From Nocardia wallacei (GTDB lineage: Bacteria; Actinomycetota; Actinomycetes; Mycobacteriales; Mycobacteriaceae): a stretch of DNA of 58,227 bases. Below the pieces are notes generated by a model, which was not told the DNA's origin, did no database searches, and was given only the letters and a program-made list of their open reading frames with translations. Positions within the stretch are counted from its first letter, which is position 1. Each line of letters starts with the position of its first letter. This document shows, one piece after another, positions 41,514 through 49,868 of the stretch. The DNA is taken from contig NZ_JARWOP010000281.1 in assembly GCF_029868745.1 (NCBI RefSeq), forward strand, positions 1-58,227. Reading direction: 5' to 3'. A program made the translations under genes and the position numbers.

Positions 41514-41914
41514 CGTGTGCTCTTCCTCTGCTCGGACTTCTGGTGTTGTGCCACTACCTTCCCGACGACGCCGTCCAGCGCGGTGCCGGCGGGCCAGCCG
41601 GCATAGTGGCACAGGAACAGCGCGATCTCGCGCAACTGCGCGGCGGTGAGTTCCTCGTTGCGCAGGGCCGCGCCGACCTGGATCTCGGCGACGTCGAACA
41701 GGCCCTGGGCGGTGAGCGCGCCGAGCAGCAGCAGCCGCCGGTCGCGCACGGACAGTTCCGGCCGCGACCAGATGTCGGCGAACAGGTGGTCGGCGGTGAC
41801 GGCGAAATGCTCGCCGGGCCCGTCGGAGAACTCCCAGCCGTAGACCTCGGACATCTTCTTCAGTCCGCGCTGACGGCGCTCCGCGGCCGATTCGCCGGTC
41901 TCGTCGGTGTTCAT
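41510..41914 (-). CDS. Carboxymuconolactone decarboxylase-family protein
   Basis: The 134-aa protein shows the CMD fold: LSVRDRRLLLLGALTAQG, then helix RNEELTAAQLREIALFLCHYAGWPAGT. AhpD-type C-x-x-C is absent; only CHYAGWP remains, as in gamma-carboxymuconolactone decarboxylase-like proteins. It heads the operon with the FAD dehydrogenase and LLM oxidoreductase and overlaps the former by 4 bp. It is divergent from the P450 gene. Confidence 0.85.
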   Translation of the reverse strand: MNTDETGESAAERRQRGLKKMSEVYGWEFSDGPGEHFAVTADHLFADIWSRPELSVRDRRLLLLGALTAQGLFDVAEIQVGAALRNEELTAAQLREIALFLCHYAGWPAGTALDGVVGKVVAQHQKSEQRKSTR

Positions 41915-42049
41915 TGCTGCTCCTTCGCGGTGGCACGGGTGGCTATGCCGGAAACCTCTGGGCACCACGCGGAATCCGTTTGCCCCCGACCGACAGCGGC
42001 GGGCCGCCGGTGGTGACGAGCGTGCTCCTCCGGTTGCTCCGAAACTGTC

Positions 42050-42199
42050 TGGACACGTGTACGGACTATAGGTTCGAGCCCGTACATGTCGCAAGAACTT
42101 GTTTCAATTTTGGCGTCGGCGAGGTGGTCCTGGTGGCGTCGGGACGGCTGTCCCATTGTCGGCATGCGCGCACAATGGTACCGTCCAGACACATGTCCA
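42050..42199. promoter_or_regulatory. Divergent control region of the CMD and P450 operons
   Basis: Three symmetrical elements lie in the 355-bp gap 41915-42269. GACACGTGT at 42052-42060 and CAGACACATGTCCA at 42186-42199 resemble the palindrome at 35332. AAGAACTTGTTTCA at 42093-42106 fits the KstR-like AACnnGTT core with one mismatch at the first base. Two different regulators may act here. No gene was found in the gap. Confidence 0.5.
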
Positions 42200-42269
42200 G
42201 CTATGTGTCTTCGGCGGTGGCCGGGTTCCGCCGTGAACGGCTGAACTCGTTCTCGAATGAGGGGTGGCA

Positions 42270-43475
42270 ATGACCGCGGCGTTCCTGACACCGCTCACCT
42301 TCGACCCCTACGACTACGGCTTCCACGACGATCCCTATCCGGTCTACCGGCGCCTGCGCACCGAGGCGCCGCTGTATCGCAATGCGGAGCTGGGCTTCTG
42401 GGCGCTGTCGCGGCACGCCGACGTCGGGGCGGGTTTCCGGGACAGCACGCGGCTGTCGAGCGCGAACAGGGTGTCGCTGGATCCGGCGGCGTGGGGCAGG
42501 CACGCGCACAAGACGATGTCGTTTCTCGCGATGGACGACCCGCGGCATATGCGCATGCGGCAGCTGGTCTTCAAGGGCTTCACGCCCCGGCGGGTCACCG
42601 GGATGGGCGACCGCATCCGGGCGCTGACGCTACAGCATCTGGAACCGGCGCTGGAACGCGAAAGTTTCGACTGGATCGAGGATTTCGCGGGCAAGCTGCC
42701 GATGGACGTGATCTCCGACATGATGGGCGTCCCCGCGGCGGACCGGGCCGAGATCAGGCGGCTCGCCGATCTGGTGATGCACCGCGAGGACGGCGTGCTC
42801 GACGTGCCGCTGCCCGCGATGGAGGCGTCGCTGGAGCTGGTCGGGTACTACGCCGACATGCTCGAACAGCGCCGCCGGGCCCGCACCGAGGATTTGACCT
42901 CGGCGCTGCTGGACGCCGAGTTGGACGGGGACAAGCTCAGCGACGAGGAGATCATCGGGTTCATGTTCCTGATGGTGGTGGCGGGCAACGAGACCACCAC
43001 CAAGCTGCTCGGCAACGCTTTGTACTGGGCCGCAATCGATCCCGCGCAGTACGCGAAGGTCGCGGGCAATACCGAACTCGTCTCCGACTGGGTGGACGAG
43101 ACGTTGCGCTACGACACCTCCAGCCAGATCCTCGCCCGCACCGCCGCGACGGACATCGAACTGCACGGCGGCGTCATCCCGGCGGGCGACAAGGTGCTGC
43201 TGCTGGTCGGCTCGGCGAATCGCGACGACGAGGTGTTCGCGCACCCCGACACCTACGACATCGAGCGCGCCGACAAGGGCGGCCTGCTCAGCTTCGGCCG
43301 CGGCGTGCACTTCTGCCTCGGCGCGCACCTGGCTCGCCTGGAAGCGGGAATCGCCTTGCGCGAGTTCGCCACTCGGGTCGGCGCCTACGGCATCGACGAA
43401 TCCGGCATCGTGCGAGTGCATTCCACGAATGTGCGCGGGTTCGCGCGGCTTCCGGTGACGGTGTCGGTGCGATGA
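42270..43475 (+). CDS. Cytochrome P450
   Basis: The 401-aa class I bacterial P450 has the I-helix oxygen-activation motif MVVAGNETTTKLLG, the ExxR helix in DWVDETLRYDTSS, and the haem-binding loop FGRGVHFCLGAHLARLE with its Cys. ATG 42270 is preferred because GAGGGG lies 7 bp ahead. It does not resemble CYP125 or CYP142 closely enough to be named as one. Partner ferredoxin genes are not present. The neighbouring catabolic genes suggest hydroxylation of a lipid or steroid-like substrate. Confidence 0.92.
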   Translation: MTAAFLTPLTFDPYDYGFHDDPYPVYRRLRTEAPLYRNAELGFWALSRHADVGAGFRDSTRLSSANRVSLDPAAWGRHAHKTMSFLAMDDPRHMRMRQLVFKGFTPRRVTGMGDRIRALTLQHLEPALERESFDWIEDFAGKLPMDVISDMMGVPAADRAEIRRLADLVMHREDGVLDVPLPAMEASLELVGYYADMLEQRRRARTEDLTSALLDAELDGDKLSDEEIIGFMFLMVVAGNETTTKLLGNALYWAAIDPAQYAKVAGNTELVSDWVDETLRYDTSSQILARTAATDIELHGGVIPAGDKVLLLVGSANRDDEVFAHPDTYDIERADKGGLLSFGRGVHFCLGAHLARLEAGIALREFATRVGAYGIDESGIVRVHSTNVRGFARLPVTVSVR

Positions 43476-43498
43476 CTCGAATCCGCCTTTCGGCACGC

Positions 43499-43512
43499 TA
43501 GAACGTGTTCTA
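43499..43512. promoter_or_regulatory. KstR-like palindrome TAGAACGTGTTCTA
   Basis: A full TnnAACnnGTTnnA match with TAGAAC/GTTCTA arms lies 11 bp upstream of the acetoacetate-decarboxylase-like gene. A bound repressor here would block initiation directly. Confidence 0.65.
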
Positions 43513-43523
43513 ATCGAAGAGTG

Positions 43524-44216
43524 ATGGCGCAGGTGCACTCGATACTCGGGGAACAGATCCGGGTTCCGGTCGAGGTCCGGCAGGCCGAGGCGTGTTCGAG
43601 TCTGTTCCCGGTCGACGCGGCGGCCGCGCGCACCGTTCTGGCGGGGACGGGGCTGGAGCCGGTCGGAATGGCGGGGCGGGCCCTGTGTGCGCTGGCCTTC
43701 ATCCGGCATCTCGACACCGATCTCGGTCCGTACCACGAGTTCGCGTTCGCTCTACTGGCCCGGCTGCCCGGTCGCCGGGACAGCACCGGAGCTTTTATTC
43801 GCTGGCTGCCGGTGAACCAGACCTTCACCTGCGCCGTCGGCCGGGAACTGTGGGGTTTTCCCAAGGAGATCGCCGATATCCGGATCGAGCCGAAGGGGCG
43901 CGGGAAGCGCTGCGAGGTGCGGCTGGACGGCCCGCTCGTGGTGGCGCTGGAGACGGTCGGTGGTGTGCCCGCGCCCGCGCGCCTCGGCGGCGCCTCGATG
44001 CAGACCTACACCCATCGCGACGGCGTGCTGCGGGCGACGCCGTGGCTGATGGATCCGGCGCGCGTGCGGATGCGCCCGGGCGGCGCTCGCGTCGAACTCG
44101 GCGACCATCCCGCCGCGGCCGAACTGCGCGCCCTCGGGCTGCCCCGCCGGGCGCTGTTCACCAGTGGTATCGGATTGCTGCGCATGGCCTTTCAGGACGC
44201 CACGGAGATCCGGTGA
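43524..44216 (+). CDS. Acetoacetate decarboxylase-family protein
   Basis: About 230 aa from ATG 43524 (GTG 43521 also possible). Family features include ALAFIRHLDTDLGPYHEFA, FIRWLPVNQTFTCAVGRELWGFPKEIADI and a mid-protein beta-rich core. The WGFPKE loop is where ADC-like proteins keep the Schiff-base Lys. Many actinobacterial members act in other pathways. It is probably in one operon with the SDR gene 19 bp downstream, under the KstR-like site. Confidence 0.8.
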   Translation: MAQVHSILGEQIRVPVEVRQAEACSSLFPVDAAAARTVLAGTGLEPVGMAGRALCALAFIRHLDTDLGPYHEFAFALLARLPGRRDSTGAFIRWLPVNQTFTCAVGRELWGFPKEIADIRIEPKGRGKRCEVRLDGPLVVALETVGGVPAPARLGGASMQTYTHRDGVLRATPWLMDPARVRMRPGGARVELGDHPAAAELRALGLPRRALFTSGIGLLRMAFQDATEIR

Positions 44217-44235
44217 GCGCGATACAGGAGGCACG

Positions 44236-45003
44236 ATGACCAAGACGGCACTGGTGACCGGAGCGGCCAGCGGCATGGGCCGCATGGTCGCCCAGCGGCT
44301 GGCGGCGGCCGGACACCGGGTGGCCGCGGTGGACATCGACGAGGCCGGGCTGGCCGAAACCGCCCGGCGCTCACCGAATACCACCACCTACGTCTGCGAC
44401 GTCTCCGACACCGACGCGGTCGTGAAACTTGTGGATACCGTGCGCGGCGACCTCGGGCCGATCGAGCAGCTGGTGCACGCCGCGGCCCTGTGCCGGGTGG
44501 GATCCACGCTGGCCCAGGATGTTTCGGAGATCCGCCGGGTGATGGACATCAACTACATCGGCACGGTCAACCTCTGTCAGGCGATCGTCCCCGGCATGCG
44601 CGACGTCGGCGCGGGCACCGTGGTGCTGTTCGCCTCGGTGGCGGGCTGGCTGCCCTCACCCGGCCTGGCGGCGTACTCGGCGTCGAAGTTCGCGGTGGTC
44701 TGCTACGCCGAGGCGCTGTCGCTGGAGCTGGCCGGTACCGGCGTGCGGCTGATCGCGATCTGCCCGCCGCACGTGGAAACCCCGTTCCTGGAAGGCATTC
44801 GGGCCGTCGACCCGGCCATCCTGGGCGGCAGCCGCGGTGTGGCGCCGGAGAAGATCGTGGACGCGGTCGAGCGAGCCGTCGCCAACCCGAAGTCCCCCCT
44901 GTTCGTCTTCCCCGGCCCGGCACGGGCCTTGGTCCTGGCCCGCCGCTTCGCCCCCAACCTCCTCCGCAAACAAATCGCACGCATGGTGAAACCCAACCTG
45001 TAG
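44236..45003 (+). CDS. Short-chain dehydrogenase/reductase
   Basis: The 255-aa classical SDR has the cofactor motif ALVTGAASGMGRMVAQRLA, an Asp ending strand 2 (AAVDID, favouring NAD), NNAG-like HAAAL, the catalytic Ser in FASVAGW and YSASK in GLAAYSASKFAVV. AGGAGG precedes the ATG. It follows the ADC-like gene closely, so both likely act on one metabolite. Confidence 0.9.
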   Translation: MTKTALVTGAASGMGRMVAQRLAAAGHRVAAVDIDEAGLAETARRSPNTTTYVCDVSDTDAVVKLVDTVRGDLGPIEQLVHAAALCRVGSTLAQDVSEIRRVMDINYIGTVNLCQAIVPGMRDVGAGTVVLFASVAGWLPSPGLAAYSASKFAVVCYAEALSLELAGTGVRLIAICPPHVETPFLEGIRAVDPAILGGSRGVAPEKIVDAVERAVANPKSPLFVFPGPARALVLARRFAPNLLRKQIARMVKPNL

Positions 45004-45059
45004 GCCAGTGAGGAGAGTCCCGTCAGCGGGGGTTCCGGGTGTGGCGAATCCCCAGCCCG

Positions 45060-45881
45060 TCAGCGTCCTTTGAAGACGGGCTTGCGCTTTTCGGTGAAGG
45101 CCCGGGGGCCCTCCTTGGCGTCCTCGCTGCGGAAGACGGCCAGGCCGAGCTTCGCGTCGATCTTGAAGGCTTCCTCCTCGTGCAGGCCCTCGGTGTCGCG
45201 AATGGTCTGCAGGATGGCCCGCACGGCGACCGGACCGTTGGCGTTGATCAGCTCGGCGATTTCCAGGGCCTTGTCCAGGGCGGTGCCGTCGGGCACCACG
45301 TGGCCGATCAGCCCGATCTCCTTGGCCTCGGCGGCGGTGACGTGGCGGCCGGTCAGCAGGATCTCCGCGGCGATGGTGTACGGGATCTGGCGGGGCAGCC
45401 GGACCGCCGAACCGCCCATCGGGAACAGGCTCCACCGCGCCTCGGACACGCCGAACTTGGCGCTCGCACCGGCCACCCGGATGTCGGTGCCCTGCAGGAT
45501 CTCGGTGCCTCCCGCGATGGCCGCGCCCTCGACGGCGGCGATCAGCGGCTTGGTGAGGCGGCGGCCCTTCAGCAGGCCGGGCAGGTAGCTCGGGTCGAAC
45601 CTGCCGCCCTCGCTCATGTCCTCGCCCGGGTTCTGCTTGGTCATCGCCTTGAGATCGGCGCCGGCGCAGAAGGCGCCGCCCGCACCGGTCAGGACGCAGG
45701 AGCGGATCTCCGGATCGTTGTCGACGGTGTCCCAGGCCTGCACCATCAGCTCCAGCATCTCGCCGGACAGGGCGTTGCGGACCTTCGGACGATTCATGGT
45801 GACGACGAGCGTGTGGCCGCGCCGCTCGATCAATGCGTGCGGTTCCGTGTTGCTACCTGTTTCAGTGGCTGCCGTAGTCAT
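45060..45881 (-). CDS. Enoyl-CoA hydratase/crotonase, EchA19-like
   Basis: The 273-aa crotonase shows HALIERRGHTLVVTMNRPKV, the oxyanion-hole segments GAFCAGADLKAM and EGAAIAGGTEILQGTDIRVA, and MGGSAVRLPRQIPYTIA. It is very close to M. tuberculosis EchA19 (Rv3516), a hydratase linked to cholesterol side-chain breakdown and KstR control. A near-perfect KstR-like palindrome lies in the divergent gap to the aldehyde dehydrogenase. It is convergent with the SDR gene. Confidence 0.9.
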   Translation of the reverse strand: MTTAATETGSNTEPHALIERRGHTLVVTMNRPKVRNALSGEMLELMVQAWDTVDNDPEIRSCVLTGAGGAFCAGADLKAMTKQNPGEDMSEGGRFDPSYLPGLLKGRRLTKPLIAAVEGAAIAGGTEILQGTDIRVAGASAKFGVSEARWSLFPMGGSAVRLPRQIPYTIAAEILLTGRHVTAAEAKEIGLIGHVVPDGTALDKALEIAELINANGPVAVRAILQTIRDTEGLHEEEAFKIDAKLGLAVFRSEDAKEGPRAFTEKRKPVFKGR

Positions 45882-45952
45882 CGCCGACCCTCTCTCCTCC
45901 GGGCATTACCTGCGTGTTGCGGACGAAGTTACCCCGCGACGTTGTCCACAAC

Positions 45953-45966
45953 AATAACGTGTTCTA
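45953..45966. promoter_or_regulatory. KstR-like site AATAACGTGTTCTA
   Basis: This matches TnnAACnnGTTnnA except for the first base and shares AACGTGTTCTA with the 43499 site. It sits between the divergent echA19-like and aldehyde dehydrogenase genes. Confidence 0.5.
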
Positions 45967-46018
45967 GTTTGGAGTTTGGTGACCGCCGTCACGGGGCGGC
46001 AAGTTAGGGAGATCCTTG

Positions 46019-47617
46019 ATGGAGACAACCACGCACAGCGGCGCGACCACGCTGCCGCCGCGGATCACACAGACGCTCATCGACCGGCTGACCGCGATGG
46101 TGATTGCGGGCACCGCCGGCGAACAGCGCGCACCGTACGAGATGATCGAGGTCTACACCGGCGCCGTCGTGGGCGAGCTGCCGCAGTCCTCGCCCGAGGA
46201 CGTCGCCGCGGCGGCCGCGACGGCCCGCGCCGCCCAGCGGGAATGGGCGAGCCGGCCGGTGTCCGAGCGGCTGGCCGTCTTCGAGCGGGCGCACGAGCTG
46301 ATCCTGGCCGAACTGGAGACCATCGCCGACCTGATTCAGATCGGCTGCGGCAAGACCCGGCGCATGGCGATCGAGGAGTCGTGCGATCCGCCGATGGTGA
46401 TCAGCCACTACCTCAAGACCGCCGCGCGGACGCTGAAGCCGGTCCGGCGCGGCGGCGCGATGCCGATCATCACGACCTCGACCGAACAGCACCGGCCCAA
46501 GGGCGTCGTCGCGGTCATCGCCCCGTGGAACTTCCCGTTCGCCATCTCCATGTCCGACTCGGTACCGGCGCTCATCGCGGGCAACGGCGTGGTGCTCAAG
46601 CCCGACAACAAGACCGCGCTGTGCACGCTGTTCGGCGTCGAACTGCTGCACAAGGCCGGGCTGCCGCGGGGGCTGGTGCAGGTGGTCTGCGGCAGCGGCC
46701 CCGACGTCGGTCCGACGCTGATCGAGAACTCCGACTACGTCATGTTCACCGGCTCCACCGCCACCGGCCGCACCATCGGCGAACTCGCCGGCCGGAACCT
46801 GATCGGCTGCAGCCTGGAACTGGGCGGCAAGAACCCGATGATCGTGCTCGACGACGCCGACCTCGACGAGGTGATTCCCAGCACCGTGTTCGCCGTGTAC
46901 GGCAACTCCGGCCAGGCGTGCATGCACATCGAGCGCATCTACGTGCACGAACGGCTGCACGACGAGTTCCTCCGCCGATTCGTCGCCGCCGCCGAGGAAT
47001 TGGGTGCGAATGCGGGCGCGGCCTACGACTACGAGCCGGAGTTCGGCTCGCTGGTGTCGGTGGATCACATGGAGCGGGTGGCGGCGCATGTGGAGGACGC
47101 CCGGAGCAAGGGCGCGACCGTGCTGACCGGCGGCAAGGCGCGCCCGGATCTCGGCCCGGCGTTCTACGAGCCCACCGTGCTGACCGGCGTCACCTCGGAG
47201 ATGGCGCACGCCACCATGGAGACCTTCGGCCCGGTGGTCACGGTGTACCGGTATACCGACGAGGACGAGGCGATCCGGCAGGCCAACGCCACCACCTACG
47301 GTCTGAACGCCAGCGTATGGAGCCGGAACCTGGCCCGCGCCAACCGCATCGCGGATCGGCTGGAGGCCGGGAACATCAATATCAACGACGGCTTCGTCGC
47401 CAGCTACTCGGCGAAGGCGACGCCCTCGGGCGGCGTGAAGCAGTCCGGCGTCGGCACCCGGCACGGTGTGGCGGGACTGCTGAAGTACACCGACACCATC
47501 AACATCGGTGTGCAGAAGAGGCAGGTGCTCGCCGCCCGCGCGGCGATGCCGTACGCGAAGCAGCTGAGTTCGACGCGGCTCACGCTGCGTTGGATGCGGC
47601 GATTGCGGATTCGCTGA
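46019..47617 (+). CDS. Aldehyde dehydrogenase (succinic-semialdehyde dehydrogenase GabD2-like)
   Basis: The 532-aa NAD(P)-dependent enzyme has the Asn in IAPWNFPFAISMSDSVPAL, the Glu in CSLELGGKNPM and the catalytic Cys in NSGQACMHIERIYV. It resembles M. tuberculosis GabD2 (Rv1731), including the SDSVPAL and GQxCxxIERIYV segments. The C-terminus has a basic tail (RLTLRWMRRLRIR). In this context it may oxidise an aldehyde from lipid or steroid breakdown rather than succinic semialdehyde. It is divergent from echA19 with a shared operator-like site. Confidence 0.9.
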   Translation: METTTHSGATTLPPRITQTLIDRLTAMVIAGTAGEQRAPYEMIEVYTGAVVGELPQSSPEDVAAAAATARAAQREWASRPVSERLAVFERAHELILAELETIADLIQIGCGKTRRMAIEESCDPPMVISHYLKTAARTLKPVRRGGAMPIITTSTEQHRPKGVVAVIAPWNFPFAISMSDSVPALIAGNGVVLKPDNKTALCTLFGVELLHKAGLPRGLVQVVCGSGPDVGPTLIENSDYVMFTGSTATGRTIGELAGRNLIGCSLELGGKNPMIVLDDADLDEVIPSTVFAVYGNSGQACMHIERIYVHERLHDEFLRRFVAAAEELGANAGAAYDYEPEFGSLVSVDHMERVAAHVEDARSKGATVLTGGKARPDLGPAFYEPTVLTGVTSEMAHATMETFGPVVTVYRYTDEDEAIRQANATTYGLNASVWSRNLARANRIADRLEAGNININDGFVASYSAKATPSGGVKQSGVGTRHGVAGLLKYTDTINIGVQKRQVLAARAAMPYAKQLSSTRLTLRWMRRLRIR

Positions 47618-47639
47618 GCGACAAGGGTTTTCGCAACCG

Positions 47640-49028
47640 CTACCTCACGCCGATCGGCTTGCCGAAGAACGACGCGAAGGTTTCCCCGAAGGTCGCGGCG
47701 AGTAGCTGGAATCCGTTGGGGTCCAAGGCCAGCCAGCCCACGTCACCGGTGCGGCAGCCCCGTTGCACCGGGACGCCGTCGAGCCGGTCCTTCATCCACA
47801 GCAATGCCGGTCCGGCGCCGGAGATCTCGGTGGCCACGTGCTCGGCGAGATGCTCGCGGGTGTACTGCACGTCGGCGTCGGGGTTGCGGCAGTAGGTGTC
47901 CACCAGGGTGTTCACCTGGCCGACGGGAATGATCTCGTCGGGATTGCCCTGCCAGATGTACATCGGCAGATCGGGTACCGCCTTGCCCATGCGGGTGCGG
48001 TCCACCACGTCCCGCACGGCGGGCTGCTGCATCGGGTCGCCCGGAACCCGCAGCATCCCTTTGAGATTCAGGAACGGGAACGACGAGACGTACTGGACGC
48101 ACAACCCGCCCTGAATCGTCTCGATCGTCTTGCCGAGCGGGTCCATCCGTTCGTCCAGGAATCTCGCGAAGTCCGGGTACTCGCGCGAAAGCCCTTGCAC
48201 CGCGGCCATTACCAGGCCCGCGGTGGCCTGGCCGTTCGCCACGTCGAGCACCACGCCCAGATCCGCGGGCACCCCGCCCTCGGCGGCGCCGACGATATTC
48301 AGTTCCGGTGCGTAGGACTGCTTCAGCTCGGCCGCGTGGCCGGTGGCGATGGCGCCGCCGGAATAGCCGTAGAGACCGAGGCGGGCATCCGGAGCGATTC
48401 GCATGGGCTCGAAATCGCGTGCGGCCCGCAGGCCGTCGAGGGTGATCCGTCCCGCCAGCGGACCGGCCGCGTAGGCCTGGTTCGGGCCCTGATGGTCGGG
48501 AATCACCACGCCCCAGCCCTGTTGGACGGCGCCCTGGGCGATCACGAACTCCGCGGGCGCGACGATCTGGCCGACGAACGGGGCCACCGACCACTGCCGC
48601 AGCGCGTACGAGGGAGAGCAGTACTGCGCCAGCGAGTCCGCCGCGATCTGCACCGACAGCACCTTGTCCGGAGCGGAACCGCGCGGTTTCAACACCGTGG
48701 TGACCGCCGCGATCGGCGCGTCGCGGGTGTCGGTCGAGCGGTAGGACAGCTGCCACGCGTCGACGTTGACCGGGATCAGCCCGAGATTGGCGACATCGAC
48801 CTGTCGCGCGGCGATGATCTCGCCGGGGGCCTTGGCGGCGACGATCTCGGCGGGCGGGTGATAGAAGCCCGGATCCAGTTCGGGCGGCAGCGGAATCGGC
48901 GCGGCCGGCGGCGCGGGAACTGACGGTGGTGCGGCGATCACGGCCGTCGCCGGCAGTGTGGCGATCGCGACCGCTGTGGCCACCACCGCCGCCCACCGGC
49001 GGGTGCGGCCCGCCCTCGGCTCGGTCAA
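47640..49028 (-). CDS. Secretory lipase (LIP family, alpha/beta hydrolase)
   Basis: The 462-aa secreted enzyme begins with a basic region and a signal peptide (VVATAVAIATLPATAVIAA). The nucleophile elbow is GLYGYSGGAIATGHAAEL, matching LIP-family lipases (PF03583). A late Asp and His follow in YIWQGNPDEIIPV and YTREHLAEH. The start is TTG at 49028, chosen because AAGGAG lies 5 bp upstream and no ATG/GTG exists in frame nearby. It is divergent from a TetR gene. The role is release of fatty acids outside the cell. Confidence 0.87.
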   Translation of the reverse strand: MTEPRAGRTRRWAAVVATAVAIATLPATAVIAAPPSVPAPPAAPIPLPPELDPGFYHPPAEIVAAKAPGEIIAARQVDVANLGLIPVNVDAWQLSYRSTDTRDAPIAAVTTVLKPRGSAPDKVLSVQIAADSLAQYCSPSYALRQWSVAPFVGQIVAPAEFVIAQGAVQQGWGVVIPDHQGPNQAYAAGPLAGRITLDGLRAARDFEPMRIAPDARLGLYGYSGGAIATGHAAELKQSYAPELNIVGAAEGGVPADLGVVLDVANGQATAGLVMAAVQGLSREYPDFARFLDERMDPLGKTIETIQGGLCVQYVSSFPFLNLKGMLRVPGDPMQQPAVRDVVDRTRMGKAVPDLPMYIWQGNPDEIIPVGQVNTLVDTYCRNPDADVQYTREHLAEHVATEISGAGPALLWMKDRLDGVPVQRGCRTGDVGWLALDPNGFQLLAATFGETFASFFGKPIGVR

Positions 49029-49044
49029 TGCGACTCCTTCGTCT

Positions 49045-49068
49045 ATGTGACACCGTTCGGGTTCACAT
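49045..49068. promoter_or_regulatory. Inverted repeat ATGTGA-N12-TCACAT
   Basis: The 6-bp arms 49045-49050 and 49063-49068 lie 17 bp before the lipase start, in the gap to the divergent TetR gene. It is a candidate TetR operator; the spacer is too long for a typical CRP site. Confidence 0.4.
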
Positions 49069-49176
49069 GAGCCGGAACTATCGCATAGCTGTGACCCTCG
49101 TCGCAAGGGTCGCGCCGGAGCGCGGGATGCCCAGCGGTGGCCTCGGGCTCGCGGCGGACCGCGCTACCGTGGTGCG

Positions 49177-49812
49177 ATGAAGATCGTGGAACGGCAGTAC
49201 GGCGGGCGGGCGGTGGCCGATCGCAAAGCCGAACGGCGCGAACGCTTTCTGCGTGCCGCGACCCGCCTGTTCGCCGAGCGCGGCTATGCCGGCTGTTCGC
49301 TGGCGGACGTGTGCGCGGGTGCGGGCCTGTCCAAGCGGCAGTTCTACGAGGAGTTCAGCACCCGCGAGGACGTGCTCGTCGCGGCCTACGACCGGATCCA
49401 GGACGAGGCCGCCGCGGCGGTGACCACGGCCTTGGCCGCGGCCGCCGCGGAGGGCGATCCCCGGGCGGCGCTCACGGTCGTGCTCACCGCCTACCTCGAG
49501 TCCATCGATGCCGATCCGTACCGGGCGAAGGTGGCGTTCATCGAGGTGGTCGGGGTGAGCGAGCGCATGGAACGCCATCGCCGCGCCCGCCGCCATGTCT
49601 GGGCGCAACTGGTGGAGCTGGCGGTGGCGCCCATCGCCGGCCCGGACGCCCGCATTCGCGGCGGGCGCGACCTGGCCGCCAGTACCCTGATCGGCGCCGT
49701 CAACGGGCTGGCGCACGAGTGGCTGCTGATGGATCCTCGCCCGCCGGTGGCCGAACTCGCCGATCTCCTGGTGCCGGTGGCTGTCTCCCTGATCGAGTCG
49801 CACGAAAGCTAG
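49177..49812 (+). CDS. TetR-family regulator
   Basis: The 211-aa regulator has RRERFLRAATRLFAERGYAG, then LADVCAGAGLSKRQFYEEF and STREDVLVAAYDRI. A long Ala-rich helix follows the DNA-binding domain. It is divergent from the secretory lipase and probably controls it in response to a fatty-acid-like ligand. Confidence 0.9.
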   Translation: MKIVERQYGGRAVADRKAERRERFLRAATRLFAERGYAGCSLADVCAGAGLSKRQFYEEFSTREDVLVAAYDRIQDEAAAAVTTALAAAAAEGDPRAALTVVLTAYLESIDADPYRAKVAFIEVVGVSERMERHRRARRHVWAQLVELAVAPIAGPDARIRGGRDLAASTLIGAVNGLAHEWLLMDPRPPVAELADLLVPVAVSLIESHES

Positions 49813-49868
49813 CCGACCGGCTCTACTCCGCCTGCCGGGACCAACTTCGTCTCGCGGACGTCACGTGC

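Noticed and set aside
38325..41606. 1093-codon plus-strand frame
   Set aside because: Antisense shadow of the GT4, LLM and FAD dehydrogenase genes.
45942..45950. Single TTGTCCACA, a mycobacterial-type DnaA box, in the echA19/aldehyde dehydrogenase gap
   Set aside because: One 9-mer alone can occur by chance; no cluster or origin features.
49045..49068. CRP site in front of the lipase
   Set aside because: Arms resemble TGTGA/TCACA, but the 12-bp spacer is too long for CRP; kept only as a TetR operator candidate.
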